A DNA stretch of 64,000 nt. It comes from UBA1413 sp964567485 (GTDB taxonomy: Bacteria; Bacteroidota; Bacteroidia; Bacteroidales; Prolixibacteraceae). The stretch covers positions 14,088 to 78,087 of the forward strand of contig CAZMMX010000012.1 in assembly GCA_964567485.1 (NCBI GenBank), given 5' to 3'. A program made the translations under genes and the position numbers. The notes below the pieces were generated by a model. It ran no database searches. It was not told the DNA's origin and saw nothing but the letters and a program-made list of their open reading frames with translations. How positions within the stretch are numbered: position 1 is the first letter of the stretch; each line of letters opens with the position of its first letter. Of this stretch, positions 41,900 through 51,084 are shown piece by piece.

Positions 41900-43471
41900 T
41901 TAAGGCTTCGAAGTCGCATAGCCCGGGGTCTGGTTCACCAGGGGGTCATTGGTCCAGATGGCCTTTTCGATAGGCCACAGTACCATATGGGCTTGTGTGG
42001 CCTTATTCAGAACGCCGTACGGGTGAGCGGGATTTAGAAATACCAGGAAGTCAGAACCGTATTTCATGCGCCGCATATCGTACCATGCTTTACCTTCATG
42101 GACAAACTCCTTGTTACGTTCGGCAAAAATGGCCAGTTCGTTGTTATCTTTTGAAGAATTCACAAAAGGAGTTGGGTCGGGGTCGGGGAAGAAAGCCCGG
42201 TCACGGATCTGCTTGACATAAGACGAGGGGTCTCCGCCTTCCGCATTGGCAATTTCAGCCAGCATCAGCAAACGGTCTGCTTCGCGGTAAACCGTCCAGT
42301 CATCGGAAAAGTACCTCTTGTTGGCGCTGATAACCCCCAGGAATTTCACCAGGGCCGTATTCCTGATATTGACCTGATAGGGGGGATTCCCGGTTGTGGT
42401 CACCTTATAATAATCGTAGAAGGTCACATCCCTCCGTTTATCCTTCACATCGTAGGATTTGAACAACTCGAAAGTATAGCCGTAACGCTGGATGATCTGG
42501 GTGGAGTTGGAAGCCACAATCACCAGGGGATCCACGAGCAGCGGTCCGGAGGCCAGGGAGTCCTCGTAATGGAGGTTGTCGAAGTTGTAGGTGGAATAAA
42601 GATAATAGGAATAGGTCGGCATTTCGGCTTCTCCCACCTGATACCTGAGGGCAAAGATGACTTCGTTATTGTTTTTCTTGTTGTAGGCAAACACATCGGC
42701 GAAATTAGGCATCAGGCTGGTTCCGGAAATTCCGTTCAAGGCGCTTTTGGCCTCGGCCAGGTCGGCGGTGGTTCCATAAACCTTGGCCGACCAGAGGTAG
42801 ACTTCTCCCTTGAGCATCAGGGTGGCCCGGGGGCTCCACTGGCTTTTATCGGCCGGACTGGCGGAATTACCGAAATTAGTAACCGATTTGGTCAGGTCGC
42901 TTTTGATGGCGGCGAGGACCTCGGCTTCGGTGGCACGGGCTTTCCGCAGAGTGACAGGGTCGGTATTTCCGTTCAGCACTTCGGGTTCCAGCCAAAGGGG
43001 AACTCCCCCGTATGTACGTAACAGGTGAAAATAGTAGAATGCCCGTAATCCGTAGGCCTGTCCCAGATAATACCCTTTTTGGGATTCGCTGAGGAATTCA
43101 ATGGCTTCCACTTTCTGAATAAAGAGGTTGACCTGCAGAATGTGTCCGTAAAACCCTGCCCAGCTGGTCACGCCGGGTGAATTTTCATCGATACGCTGCT
43201 CAATGATGGGCAGTTCGTTCAGTGAAGTATTCTGACGGTCAATGTTGCTGTAGTTGCTGCTTCTCATTTCACCAAGGCGCACAAACATGAATTGGTGATC
43301 ACGAAGTTGCTTGTGCATTCCTACCATAAAGTTGGACACCTGGGCTTCATTCTGCCAGTAGTTCCCATCCCCGAAATAATCAATGGGGGCAAGATCAAGC
43401 GCCTCCTGGCAAGATACCGCGGTCAACAGAAATATTACCGTTGCTCCGATTAAATATCTTAACTTTTTCAT
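41900..43471 (-). CDS. SusD/RagB-family lipoprotein of the sialic acid locus
   Basis: This 523-residue lipoprotein (lipobox TAVSC) has the SusD start SCQEALDLAPIDYFGDGNYW. TPR-like helices (GYYLGQAYGLRAFYYFHLL) and the C-terminal block follow (EFVHEGKAWYDMRRMKYG, LWPIEKAIWTNDPLVNQTPGY). It binds sialylated glycan on the surface and hands it to SusC. The ATG at 43471 is chosen because it gives the signal peptide directly; the longer frame overlaps susC. The gap to the susC stop is 31 bases. Confidence 0.94.
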   Translation of the reverse strand: MKKLRYLIGATVIFLLTAVSCQEALDLAPIDYFGDGNYWQNEAQVSNFMVGMHKQLRDHQFMFVRLGEMRSSNYSNIDRQNTSLNELPIIEQRIDENSPGVTSWAGFYGHILQVNLFIQKVEAIEFLSESQKGYYLGQAYGLRAFYYFHLLRTYGGVPLWLEPEVLNGNTDPVTLRKARATEAEVLAAIKSDLTKSVTNFGNSASPADKSQWSPRATLMLKGEVYLWSAKVYGTTADLAEAKSALNGISGTSLMPNFADVFAYNKKNNNEVIFALRYQVGEAEMPTYSYYLYSTYNFDNLHYEDSLASGPLLVDPLVIVASNSTQIIQRYGYTFELFKSYDVKDKRRDVTFYDYYKVTTTGNPPYQVNIRNTALVKFLGVISANKRYFSDDWTVYREADRLLMLAEIANAEGGDPSSYVKQIRDRAFFPDPDPTPFVNSSKDNNELAIFAERNKEFVHEGKAWYDMRRMKYGSDFLVFLNPAHPYGVLNKATQAHMVLWPIEKAIWTNDPLVNQTPGYATSKP

Positions 43472-43502
43472 TTTATTCTCTATTAATGATGACAATTCAC
43501 AC

Positions 43503-46500
43503 TTATAATGTAATATCAAGGCCGAAGATCAGCTGTGTCGGAATGATATATGCCCCGTTCGTATTTCCGGAACGCTCGGGAAGATTCAGCATCCTGTCGG
43601 TGAGGTATCCCAGGTTCTGTCCGGTTACCGTAAAAATGGCCTTGGGAATTTTCACCCTTTCGAGCAGCGATGAGGGGAGGCTGTAGCTGAGGGAGACTTC
43701 CCGGAAGGCGAGGTAGTCTGATTTTCTCCAGAACATAGTGCTGGGCCGGTCAAAGTTTTTCGTGTTGAGCTGGTCTGCCCATACGTACCGGGGGAATTCA
43801 GCATCGGGATTGTCGGGGGTCCAGGTATCCCTCACATCGGTGGTCATGTTAAACTCACCCTGGAAACAACCCAGAGCCCACATCTGCATCTGATCCTGCT
43901 GGATATGCCCAAGGGCAAAGTCCATCCTTGTGGCAAGCGTAAATCCCTTGTATGACAGGGCACTATTGAAACCACCGGTGATCCTGGGCAGCACGCGGCC
44001 CAGGGAGACCATATCGCGGGTATCTATGGTGTCGTTCTGATCAATGTCCTTCCAGATCATATCGCCCTTCTGAGTGGAGATCCATCCTTTGGCCACCGTC
44101 AGGCCCTTTTCAGCCACCAGTTTCGGACTGGCCACCCTTTTCCCTGCCGAGGCGCCATACCATGCCTGCCCGGCAGCCAGGTCAATCTTGTTGTAGTTGG
44201 CCAGATCCTCATCGGTGCGGATGATGCCTTCGCTCACAAAACCGAAGATTTCTCCCCACTCCTGACCTTCCTGGTATCCACCTACCCAGATCAGCTGTCC
44301 GGTTTTGGGATCGTAGATCTGCTGACCCCCCTGACGGTTGTTCTCATTTCCGTTGAAGGGAAGCTCCAGTACCGTGTTCTTGATCCAGGATGCGTTGAAG
44401 CCAAATTCCCATTTCAGATCTTTCTTCTGAATGGCCTTCACCGTCGTTTCCAATTCAACGCCCCTGTTGCGCATCCTCCCGTTGTTGGTACGGATGCTGG
44501 ACACTCCCGAGGAGGTGGGCAGGTTAACACTGGCGATTTTATCTTCGGTAATCCTGTTGTAGTAAGAAAGAGAGGCATAAATGCGGTTGTCAAAGAATCC
44601 CATATCACTGCCCACTTCAATGGTGTTGGATTTTTCCCATCTCAGCGCAGGATTGGCCAATCCGGTCTGCAGGAATCCGATGGCACCGTTGTAAGCGGTC
44701 TGGGATCCGTAAGAACCCTGGAGTTCATAGGTGCCAATGCCGCCGACATTACCGTTCATCCCCCAGCTGCCTCTTAATTTCAGGTAAGAGAGCCAATTGT
44801 CGGTTTGCTGCATAAAGGGTTCCTTGTGCAAAAGCCAGCCTGCCGAGAAGGCAGGAAAGGTCCCATACCTGTTATCTCCCAGCAACCGGGAATAGCCATC
44901 CCCACGAACCGTCATGGTGAGCAGGTATTTTTCATCGTAGTTATAGTTCACACGGCCAAACCCCGACATGATCCTCTCATTGCTGTGCCAGGAATCGGTG
45001 CTGCGGGTCTGCTGGTCCTTGTTGTTCTGGGTCAGGCCGAGATCGGCAAAATCATCGGTCGGCGCCAAGGCACCGGCAGCATACAACCCTTTGTTGAAGG
45101 AATCGTAAAATTCAAAGCCCACCATGGCATTGATATTGTTCTTTCCCAGGAATTGGGTCTCGTAATTGGCAATGGCATTATAGGTCTGACGGATGGTCCG
45201 GTCGAACTGCGCCGCGGAATTCCTGTTTCTGTTCCATCCGGTATTGGGATTGGTATAACTCAGAATGCCGGTCCGGAAATCCTTGTTAAAGGATTCCTCC
45301 AAAGATTCATCATACATCATCAGGGCACTGACCCGCACATAAAGACCTTTCATGATGTCGGCCCTGAAAGCCTGGTTCAGGGTAAATTTATCGGATTGGT
45401 AATCCCTTTTGTAAGCATCGATGTTGTAGGCCGGATTTCCGTCGCTGGCATCGCGTCCGAGGATCCATTCACCCTCTTCATTGGTTTCCCTGAGCGTGGG
45501 AGGAGCAGAAAGCATACGGGCCCAGTAGTTGGTTTCCCCATTCTGCAGTGACTGGTCTCTCCAGTTGGCCCTGGCGAACTGGATACCGCTTTCCGAAGTC
45601 AGCCAGTTGTTGATTTTATAATCCCCGTTAAAGGCAAAGTTGAGCCTTTTGTAGAAGGTAGCCAAAGAGAGACCGCCTTCATCGTAGAAGCCCAGGTTGG
45701 CGAAATATTTACCTCTGTCGTTGCCACCGCTCAAACCAATGTTATAATCCTGCGTGATGGCGGTTTCGTTGAGTCCATAGTCCCCGTAGTTGAAATCCCT
45801 GTAGATCAGGTCATAGTAAGTTCCGTTGGGATCATAGTTCCCGGCGGCATTGGTTTTAATGACATCTTTCATGGTTTGCCAACCCGGTTTGTTCAGCAGT
45901 TCCCGGTTCACATCATCGAGCCGCATCACGCTCCAGATCGCCCTGGAATTGTAGTTTCCGTCGAGGATAGTGCCGTTGGCATCCTTGTACTGGTTTCCGG
46001 TTCCCCGGGGTCCCACACCTGCCACGTTTGTAGCTGCGAGCACACCATTCAGAATGGCCTGTTCAGCTCCCAGCCTGGCCCATTTGATATAACCGCCGGC
46101 ATCTTCAAAATCATAGGGGACATTCAGGTAGCTGACTCCCCTTTTCACCTTGACATTCACCTGGGCCGTCCCTGCCTTTCCTCTTTTGGAGGTGATCAGG
46201 ATCACCCCGTTGCTGGCGCGTGCCCCATAAATCGCCGTGGCGGAGGCGTCTTTGAGCACCTCGATACTGGCAATCTCTTCTGGGTTGATGTCACTCATGG
46301 AACCCCTTATCTGACCATCCATGATAATCAGCGGACTACCCGAACCGTCAAAGTTGGTACCACCCCTGAGCACAATTGAGGGGAGTGACCCGGGGCGGCC
46401 GGTAGTGGTGGCCACGCGCAGACCGGGGATGGTCCCTGCCAGGGCCTGGGCCGGATTCGAGCGGACCCCGGTTTCCAGCAACCGGGCATCCATTTTTGCC

Positions 46501-46877
46501 ACCGAACCGGTGATAGTGCTGCGTTTCTGGGTACCATACCCTACAATCACCACCTCATCGAGGGCCTTGGTGGCCTCCTTCAGGGCGATGTTGTAAACGG
46601 TACCCTCCCCCACAGGAAGGGTAAGCGTGGAGTACCCTACCATAGAAACCAACAGCTCTTTAGCATTGTCAGGTATGGTGAGCGAAAAATTACCGTCGAT
46701 ATCGGTAATGGTACCAACGGTCGTTCCTGCCACAACGATATTAACCCCGGGCAGAGTAGAACCATCACGGGCATCTGTCACGGTTCCCGTTATCGCTGTT
46801 TGGGCCATGGCCACACCCAGCGACAAGAGAAATGCCAATGCCAGAAAAACCGGTTTCAGTACAGAATTTTTGTTCAT
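43503..46877 (-). CDS. SusC/RagA-family TonB-linked transporter of the sialic acid locus
   Basis: This 1124-residue transporter has a signal peptide ending GVAMAQ, a carboxypeptidase-like domain (ITGTVTDARDGSTLPGVNI), a TonB box (LDEVVIVGYGTQKRSTITGS), a plug with SIVLRGGTNFDGSG and IEVLKDASATAIYGARASNG, and a long barrel ending QLIFGLDITL. It imports sialic acid or sialo-oligosaccharides across the outer membrane. The ATG at 46877 is chosen because the longer frame would run through the operator and promoter. It is the first gene of an operon of eight genes. Confidence 0.95.
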   Translation of the reverse strand: MNKNSVLKPVFLALAFLLSLGVAMAQTAITGTVTDARDGSTLPGVNIVVAGTTVGTITDIDGNFSLTIPDNAKELLVSMVGYSTLTLPVGEGTVYNIALKEATKALDEVVIVGYGTQKRSTITGSVAKMDARLLETGVRSNPAQALAGTIPGLRVATTTGRPGSLPSIVLRGGTNFDGSGSPLIIMDGQIRGSMSDINPEEIASIEVLKDASATAIYGARASNGVILITSKRGKAGTAQVNVKVKRGVSYLNVPYDFEDAGGYIKWARLGAEQAILNGVLAATNVAGVGPRGTGNQYKDANGTILDGNYNSRAIWSVMRLDDVNRELLNKPGWQTMKDVIKTNAAGNYDPNGTYYDLIYRDFNYGDYGLNETAITQDYNIGLSGGNDRGKYFANLGFYDEGGLSLATFYKRLNFAFNGDYKINNWLTSESGIQFARANWRDQSLQNGETNYWARMLSAPPTLRETNEEGEWILGRDASDGNPAYNIDAYKRDYQSDKFTLNQAFRADIMKGLYVRVSALMMYDESLEESFNKDFRTGILSYTNPNTGWNRNRNSAAQFDRTIRQTYNAIANYETQFLGKNNINAMVGFEFYDSFNKGLYAAGALAPTDDFADLGLTQNNKDQQTRSTDSWHSNERIMSGFGRVNYNYDEKYLLTMTVRGDGYSRLLGDNRYGTFPAFSAGWLLHKEPFMQQTDNWLSYLKLRGSWGMNGNVGGIGTYELQGSYGSQTAYNGAIGFLQTGLANPALRWEKSNTIEVGSDMGFFDNRIYASLSYYNRITEDKIASVNLPTSSGVSSIRTNNGRMRNRGVELETTVKAIQKKDLKWEFGFNASWIKNTVLELPFNGNENNRQGGQQIYDPKTGQLIWVGGYQEGQEWGEIFGFVSEGIIRTDEDLANYNKIDLAAGQAWYGASAGKRVASPKLVAEKGLTVAKGWISTQKGDMIWKDIDQNDTIDTRDMVSLGRVLPRITGGFNSALSYKGFTLATRMDFALGHIQQDQMQMWALGCFQGEFNMTTDVRDTWTPDNPDAEFPRYVWADQLNTKNFDRPSTMFWRKSDYLAFREVSLSYSLPSSLLERVKIPKAIFTVTGQNLGYLTDRMLNLPERSGNTNGAYIIPTQLIFGLDITL

Positions 46878-46914
46878 AGCATTTGAATTAATTGTTAGAA
46901 AATTCGATAATGTC

Positions 46915-46929
46915 TTATGTACTACATAA
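46915..46929. promoter_or_regulatory. Operator O1 of the sialic acid operon
   Basis: TTATGTA-C-TACATAA is a perfect 7-1-7 palindrome. It starts 38 bases before the susC ATG and ends about one base from the predicted transcription start near 46930, so a bound protein would block initiation or early elongation. The identical site (read on the other strand) stands at 47163. The GT-N3-AC core fits the FadR branch of GntR regulators, one of which is encoded next door. Confidence 0.75.
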
Positions 46930-46934
46930 AGCAA

Positions 46935-46965
46935 CAAAGATAAACTCACTTTTCAGATTACCAAA
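46935..46965 (-). promoter_or_regulatory. Perfect Bacteroidota promoter of the sialic acid operon
   Basis: On the minus strand: TTTG (46962-46965), exactly 19 bases, TATCTTTG (46935-46942), a full match to TTTG-N19-TAnnTTTG. The predicted start near 46930 falls at the edge of operator O1. The leader before susC is about 53 bases. Confidence 0.82.
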
Positions 46966-47162
46966 AATATCCTGCACTTTTTTTTACGATTATTGATATG
47001 TTTTTTATCATGTTTTTGTAATAAAGAACGGGGGTACGTGACATATTAAAATTTATATTTGTTCGTTTAAGGGACAGAACACTCCCCAAAAGGTAAAATG
47101 CAAACGTCTCACCCCTCCGAATGTCGGGGAAAAGGGAGTGTTTGTGAAAAAACGTTAATGAT

Positions 47163-47177
47163 TTATGTAGTACATAA
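47163..47177. promoter_or_regulatory. Operator O2 before the GntR-family regulator gene
   Basis: TTATGTA-G-TACATAA is the reverse complement of O1. It ends 20 bases before the -7 element of the regulator gene, covering its -33 position, which suggests autorepression. O1 and O2 are about 248 bases apart centre to centre, so looping between them is also possible. The rest of the 347-base gap 46878-47224 holds only the two promoters. Confidence 0.72.
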
Positions 47178-47197
47178 AAAGGAAACCTTTTTTTTCA

Positions 47198-47205
47198 TAC
47201 TTTTG
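47198..47205 (+). promoter_or_regulatory. Predicted -7 element of the GntR-family regulator gene
   Basis: TACTTTTG matches TAnnTTTG and lies 19 bases before the ATG at 47225. The -33 position (about 47175-47178) is not TTTG and is occupied by operator O2. Confidence 0.55.
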
Positions 47206-47224
47206 GTTTACATTAAACAGAGAG

Positions 47225-47941
47225 ATGGCTGATACGATGAATACAGAAGATATAGTTGCCGGAATTGAGGCAGTGGATACCCGTAGTCTTGTCGACAAGG
47301 TAGAGATGAACCTGATCGACTTTTTTATCAGAAAAAGTCTGAGTCCGGGCGATGTAATCCCCAAGGAAGTGGAACTGGCCCAGATGATGGGAGTCAGCCG
47401 GACAGTGATCAGGGAATCGCTGAACCGGCTAAAAACGATGGGATTGATCGAGTCGATCAAGCACAAGGGAACGCTGATCAAGAGTCCCGACCTGCCCCAG
47501 ATCCTTCAGAAGTCCATGATCCCCAACATTCTGGGGCAACGTTCTCTGAGGGATGCCTTTGAGCTCAGGCTTGTCCTGGAAGTGGGCATGGCCGACCTGG
47601 TGGTTCGCAGAGTCACCGGCCAGGATCTGGAAGAGCTTGCAGAAATAGTACGCAACGAAGACTCTCCCGCATCAGACACCCTCTTTGATGTCGATTATGA
47701 GGTCAGGTTTCATGGAAAACTCTATGAAATCACCGGCAACGATACCCTCAAAGGATTCCAACAGTTGCTATTGCCGGTTTTCAAATATGTATACTCAAGT
47801 GGACTTATCAACAAGCCCATTACGCCGAAGAAGTATGTCTCCCATCGCGGTCTGGTCGAAATTCTGGCAGAGAGGGATGCCTCAAAATTCCGTAAAGGCA
47901 TGCGCCAGCATCTCGACAACCATTTCAACAGGATTTTCTGA
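47225..47941 (+). CDS. GntR/FadR-family regulator, probable controller of the sialic acid operon
   Basis: This 238-residue protein has a winged helix-turn-helix at about 20-90: LSPGDVIPKEVELAQMMGVS, RTVIRESLNRLKTMGLIES. The helical FCD effector domain (about 100-235) keeps the metal-ligand pattern of that family: Asp and His in DVDYEVRFHGKLYE, His in YVSHRGLVEIL and His in RQHLDNHF. FCD proteins bind small carboxylate or sugar-acid effectors, which fits sialic acid or a product. It is divergent from susC 2, and two 15-bp palindromes lie between. Bacteroides sialic acid loci are not generally known for this regulator type, so its target is inferred from position and operators. Confidence 0.85.
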   Translation: MADTMNTEDIVAGIEAVDTRSLVDKVEMNLIDFFIRKSLSPGDVIPKEVELAQMMGVSRTVIRESLNRLKTMGLIESIKHKGTLIKSPDLPQILQKSMIPNILGQRSLRDAFELRLVLEVGMADLVVRRVTGQDLEELAEIVRNEDSPASDTLFDVDYEVRFHGKLYEITGNDTLKGFQQLLLPVFKYVYSSGLINKPITPKKYVSHRGLVEILAERDASKFRKGMRQHLDNHFNRIF

Positions 47942-47951
47942 CCACCATGAC

Positions 47952-48665
47952 CTACAGGGGATGGCTCATCTTTTCCAGATAGAGGGCCCTGATATCCTGG
48001 AGATAACCCGTATCGAGCTTGCTGGAATAGATTCTGACAAACTCATGGAGTTTTCCTTCGGCATAAAATGATCCAGAAGCAGCATCGAATTTGCTGCCCA
48101 TCCAGTTGTTTTTCACCTGCCGGGTGACCTTTTCGAACTGTTCCCAGGTGAGAAAGCGGGGAATCTCGATATATCCATGAAAATCCTCTTTCAGATCAAT
48201 ATATACCTGAGTTTCCACCTGTTTGATGGAGATCATTTTAACAATCCGCATCAGGGCAGGGTATTCCCCGCGCCGGTGACTCCTCTTCAGATAGCCGATA
48301 CCGGCTTCCCTGAAGGCTTCCTGCAAAGGAGCCACCATGTTGTAATTCCCGAAATGGCGAAGCCTGATGACTGGAATTTCTTCTCCCCCGAGATAAAGAA
48401 TCCCCTTGCCGGCGTCAAAGTGTTCCTCAAAACGGGGCTCCACCAGTTGGGATACCCGCATGATCTCCTCAAGGCGGTACATTCTGTCAAGGGCCAGATA
48501 GAGATAAACCGGGGGCGACGCATCGGGGGCATCGCTGTAATATCCCGGGAAGGGATCGAGGGATTCAAAGACCAGGCTGCCGCTCACAATTTTATCTTCC
48601 ACGGGAAAAAGCTTCTCCTGTTTTAACAGGTTCCCGAAGACCTCCAGTTTCTTGTTGAATTCCAT
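47952..48665 (-). CDS. Conserved protein of unknown function
   Basis: This 237-residue cytoplasmic protein has no signal peptide or membrane helix. I do not recognise a domain. It has a regular alpha/beta pattern, aromatic-rich segments (LDPFPGYYSDAPDASPPVYL, VYIDLKEDFHGYIEIPRFL) and a basic C-terminal helix. Its stop faces the GntR gene 10 bases away, and its start is divergent from the metalloprotease gene. Composition and length suggest a soluble Bacteroidales-specific protein. A link to either neighbour is not supported. Confidence 0.6.
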   Translation of the reverse strand: MEFNKKLEVFGNLLKQEKLFPVEDKIVSGSLVFESLDPFPGYYSDAPDASPPVYLYLALDRMYRLEEIMRVSQLVEPRFEEHFDAGKGILYLGGEEIPVIRLRHFGNYNMVAPLQEAFREAGIGYLKRSHRRGEYPALMRIVKMISIKQVETQVYIDLKEDFHGYIEIPRFLTWEQFEKVTRQVKNNWMGSKFDAASGSFYAEGKLHEFVRIYSSKLDTGYLQDIRALYLEKMSHPL

Positions 48666-48709
48666 AATGGTTATCTTTGGTTTTTAAATATACGCATTTA
48701 TTAAATATA

Positions 48710-49423
48710 CGGATGACATCCAAAGTGGTTCAAATTAATGGTGTCGGAAATATCGCTTTCTTCCGGAACGCAAGGTCCCGAAGGATCAGGCTGAGCGTGG
48801 CGCCAGGGCCAAAAACCAGGGTTTCCTATCCTATGGGGGTTTCCCTCGATGAGGCCATCAGGTTTGCAGAAAGCCAGAGCGCGTGGATCCTTCAGCAGCA
48901 GCAGAAATTCAGGAATTCCCTGCCCTCATTTCCGGAGGAGACAGAAATAGCGACCCGTTACCACCGGGTGATCATTCGCAAGGGAGGCCCGAAAACAACG
49001 GTGAAGCAAACTGGTTTTCATATTGCGATTTCCACTCCCGGCGATTTGGAGGTCGGCGACAGGGCTGTGCAGGAGCAAATTGGGAAGATCATGACGGAAA
49101 TCTACCGCTGGGAAGCCCGGAAATATCTTCCCGGCCGGTTGAAGGAGCTGGCCGCCCAGCACCGTTTCCAGGTCAACAGGGTGACCATCCGCGATAACCG
49201 GACGAACTGGGGCAGCTGTTCAGGGAAGAACAACATCAGCCTGAATCTACACCTGATGAAGCTTCCCGACCATCTGATTGACTTTATCCTTCTGCATGAA
49301 CTGGCGCACACCCGGGTCAAGAACCACGGGGCGGAATTCTGGAAACTCCTCGACAGCCTGACCGGCAACCGGGCCCGGGTTTTATCGGCAGAAATCAGGA
49401 AACACAGCGTCAGCGCCGGGTAA
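48710..49423 (+). CDS. YgjP-type metallopeptidase-like protein (DUF45/SprT-like)
   Basis: This 237-residue protein of the M48-related YgjP/DUF45 family shows the zinc motif HELAHTRVKNHGAEFW near the C-terminus, with the third ligand His in NHG. The upstream conserved block NRVTIRDNRTNWGSCSGKNN is typical (WGSC). The N-terminal half, with RSRRIRLSVAPGPKTRVSYP, is the usual beta-rich part. The ATG at 48710 is preferred over one 33 bases upstream by family start. These proteins are predicted intracellular zinc peptidases; the substrate is unknown. Transcribed alone. Confidence 0.85.
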   Translation, partial: RMTSKVVQINGVGNIAFFRNARSRRIRLSVAPGPKTRVSYPMGVSLDEAIRFAESQSAWILQQQQKFRNSLPSFPEETEIATRYHRVIIRKGGPKTTVKQTGFHIAISTPGDLEVGDRAVQEQIGKIMTEIYRWEARKYLPGRLKELAAQHRFQVNRVTIRDNRTNWGSCSGKNNISLNLHLMKLPDHLIDFILLHELAHTRVKNHGAEFWKLLDSLTGNRARVLSAEIRKHSVSAG

Positions 49424-49524
49424 GGTGACACCGCAAAGAATGAGAGACGAATGGCCATGCAGGCAGGGCGTCACCCGTGTAGATAACGGCAGAGAATTCC
49501 GGATAAAGACAGGAGCATAAGGGA

Positions 49525-51084
49525 TCAGGCAAACCAATCCCGTTTTCTTCCGGGGAGATTCCCCAGCGTATTAAGGACGATATTCACATCATCGACCACC
49601 TGGAAGTCGAACATGCCAACGCAGATAAAGTCAGCGCCATTTTCAAAGGCCCACCTGAAGCCATCTTCCGGGGCTATGGCGCCGGCAGCCAGCACCTTGA
49701 ACCCCATCACCGGAACCTTCACCCGGTTCACGAATTCGACGGTACGGTCGGGAAAGAGGCAGAAACAGTTGTCATGGAACCGGTCGTGTTCCGGGTTTTT
49801 CTTGCCGTCGACTTCAAAAGGCACCCTGTTCTCGAGGGGATGGGCCGACCAATAGTTATCATGGTGCATGGTCTGCATATAGTAATCAGGAAGGATGCCC
49901 AGCTCTTCGCAGGCGATCAGTGAATCGACGGTATGGGCTCCTAATCCGGCCGTATACCCCTGGCTTCTGATTCTCTCCAGCATCGCTGCGATGACTTCGG
50001 TTTTTCCATCGCGGACCAGCCAGTCGCACCAGTTGCCCTGCACCTGGAGAATGTCCACCCCGGCATCGATGGCTCCATTGATCTGCTCATAGTAGTCCCC
50101 CTTATCCATGTTGGGGGCCACCTGGGAGATCACCTTCAGGGTGCTGCCCGTCAGCCTTTTGTATTTGGCCAGTAAATCCTTCGACGGGTAGCCAATATTA
50201 ATGGTATTGATGCCCGCCTTTTCACACAACTGAAGGGTCTCGAAAATCTTCTTCTCGGTGTTGTAGGCCCTGAAGAGGGAAGGAACATAGAGAAGATCGC
50301 GGGAGTGGGCCCAGCCGCCGATGAGGTTGCCGCCCATGACCAGACGGCTGATCTCATGATTTCCTATTTTTCCGGAAGGCAGGGTCCCTTCCAGTTTCCG
50401 GAGGTCGGAATTTTTAAGCTGTATGGTCGCACCCGACAGGGTATCGACGCCAAAGCGGCGGGTCACCGCGGTAGCCCCCCACCCCATAACTCCCAACAAG
50501 GGCAGGGATACCAGGTTTTTCACCATTTCCCTGCGGGAAGAATCGGCAGTGACAGCCACAGGATCCCCGGTACCAGCAGGCTCGCTCAGGGTTTCCGCTT
50601 CCTGTTGCTTACCCCCCTTCCTGAAAAAAGAAAGGGCAAAAAGTCCGTACCCTTTTTCTTTGATGAGCAGCAAAAGGAGCAGGGTTACGGCTTCCAGCAG
50701 GTTGCGGTCCACGATGTAAAACTGTCCCGACACATTGTTTATCAGGCTGCTCCCAAAGGGAGGATAGGCGAAATAGTATAGCAGGAGCAGAAGGATGGCC
50801 CCCGTCATGGCCACGGGAAGAAAAATGCCCATAAAAAGAGCCCCACCGGCAAGAAGTAATCCCCACACATTCAGGAAATCCACGGTATTGACCAATGCCG
50901 GCGATGAGGCCAGCGCATGGTAAAAACCCGAAAAGGGTCCCGAAGTATGCACCAGATAAGTGTACGAGGACCACTCCCCGGCGGCCAGCTTCACAAATCC
51001 CTCATAGAGGAAATGCCATCCGATGGCTATGCGGAGCAGGGTGATCACCCCCTTTTTCCACTCATCACGTGTGACTTTCTTCAT
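49525..51084 (-). CDS. DoxX-family membrane domain fused to a Tat-like signal and an aldo/keto reductase-like barrel
   Basis: Residues 1-145 of this 519-residue protein are a DoxX-type domain with four membrane helices (LLRIAIGWHFLYEGFVKL, then helices to about 145). A linker contains SSRREMVKNLVSLPLLGVMG (about 185-204), which resembles a twin-arginine signal: Arg-Arg followed by a mild hydrophobic stretch. Residues 230-519 form a TIM-barrel-like domain (EISRLVMGGNLIGGWAH, INTINIGYPSKDLL, DYYMQTMHHDNYW, DFICVGMFDFQVV), most like aldo/keto reductases. It is probably anchored in the inner membrane with the barrel outside. The substrate is unknown. Its start overlaps the stop of the upstream gene by four bases. 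Confidence 0.7.
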   Translation of the reverse strand: MKKVTRDEWKKGVITLLRIAIGWHFLYEGFVKLAAGEWSSYTYLVHTSGPFSGFYHALASSPALVNTVDFLNVWGLLLAGGALFMGIFLPVAMTGAILLLLLYYFAYPPFGSSLINNVSGQFYIVDRNLLEAVTLLLLLLIKEKGYGLFALSFFRKGGKQQEAETLSEPAGTGDPVAVTADSSRREMVKNLVSLPLLGVMGWGATAVTRRFGVDTLSGATIQLKNSDLRKLEGTLPSGKIGNHEISRLVMGGNLIGGWAHSRDLLYVPSLFRAYNTEKKIFETLQLCEKAGINTINIGYPSKDLLAKYKRLTGSTLKVISQVAPNMDKGDYYEQINGAIDAGVDILQVQGNWCDWLVRDGKTEVIAAMLERIRSQGYTAGLGAHTVDSLIACEELGILPDYYMQTMHHDNYWSAHPLENRVPFEVDGKKNPEHDRFHDNCFCLFPDRTVEFVNRVKVPVMGFKVLAAGAIAPEDGFRWAFENGADFICVGMFDFQVVDDVNIVLNTLGNLPGRKRDWFA

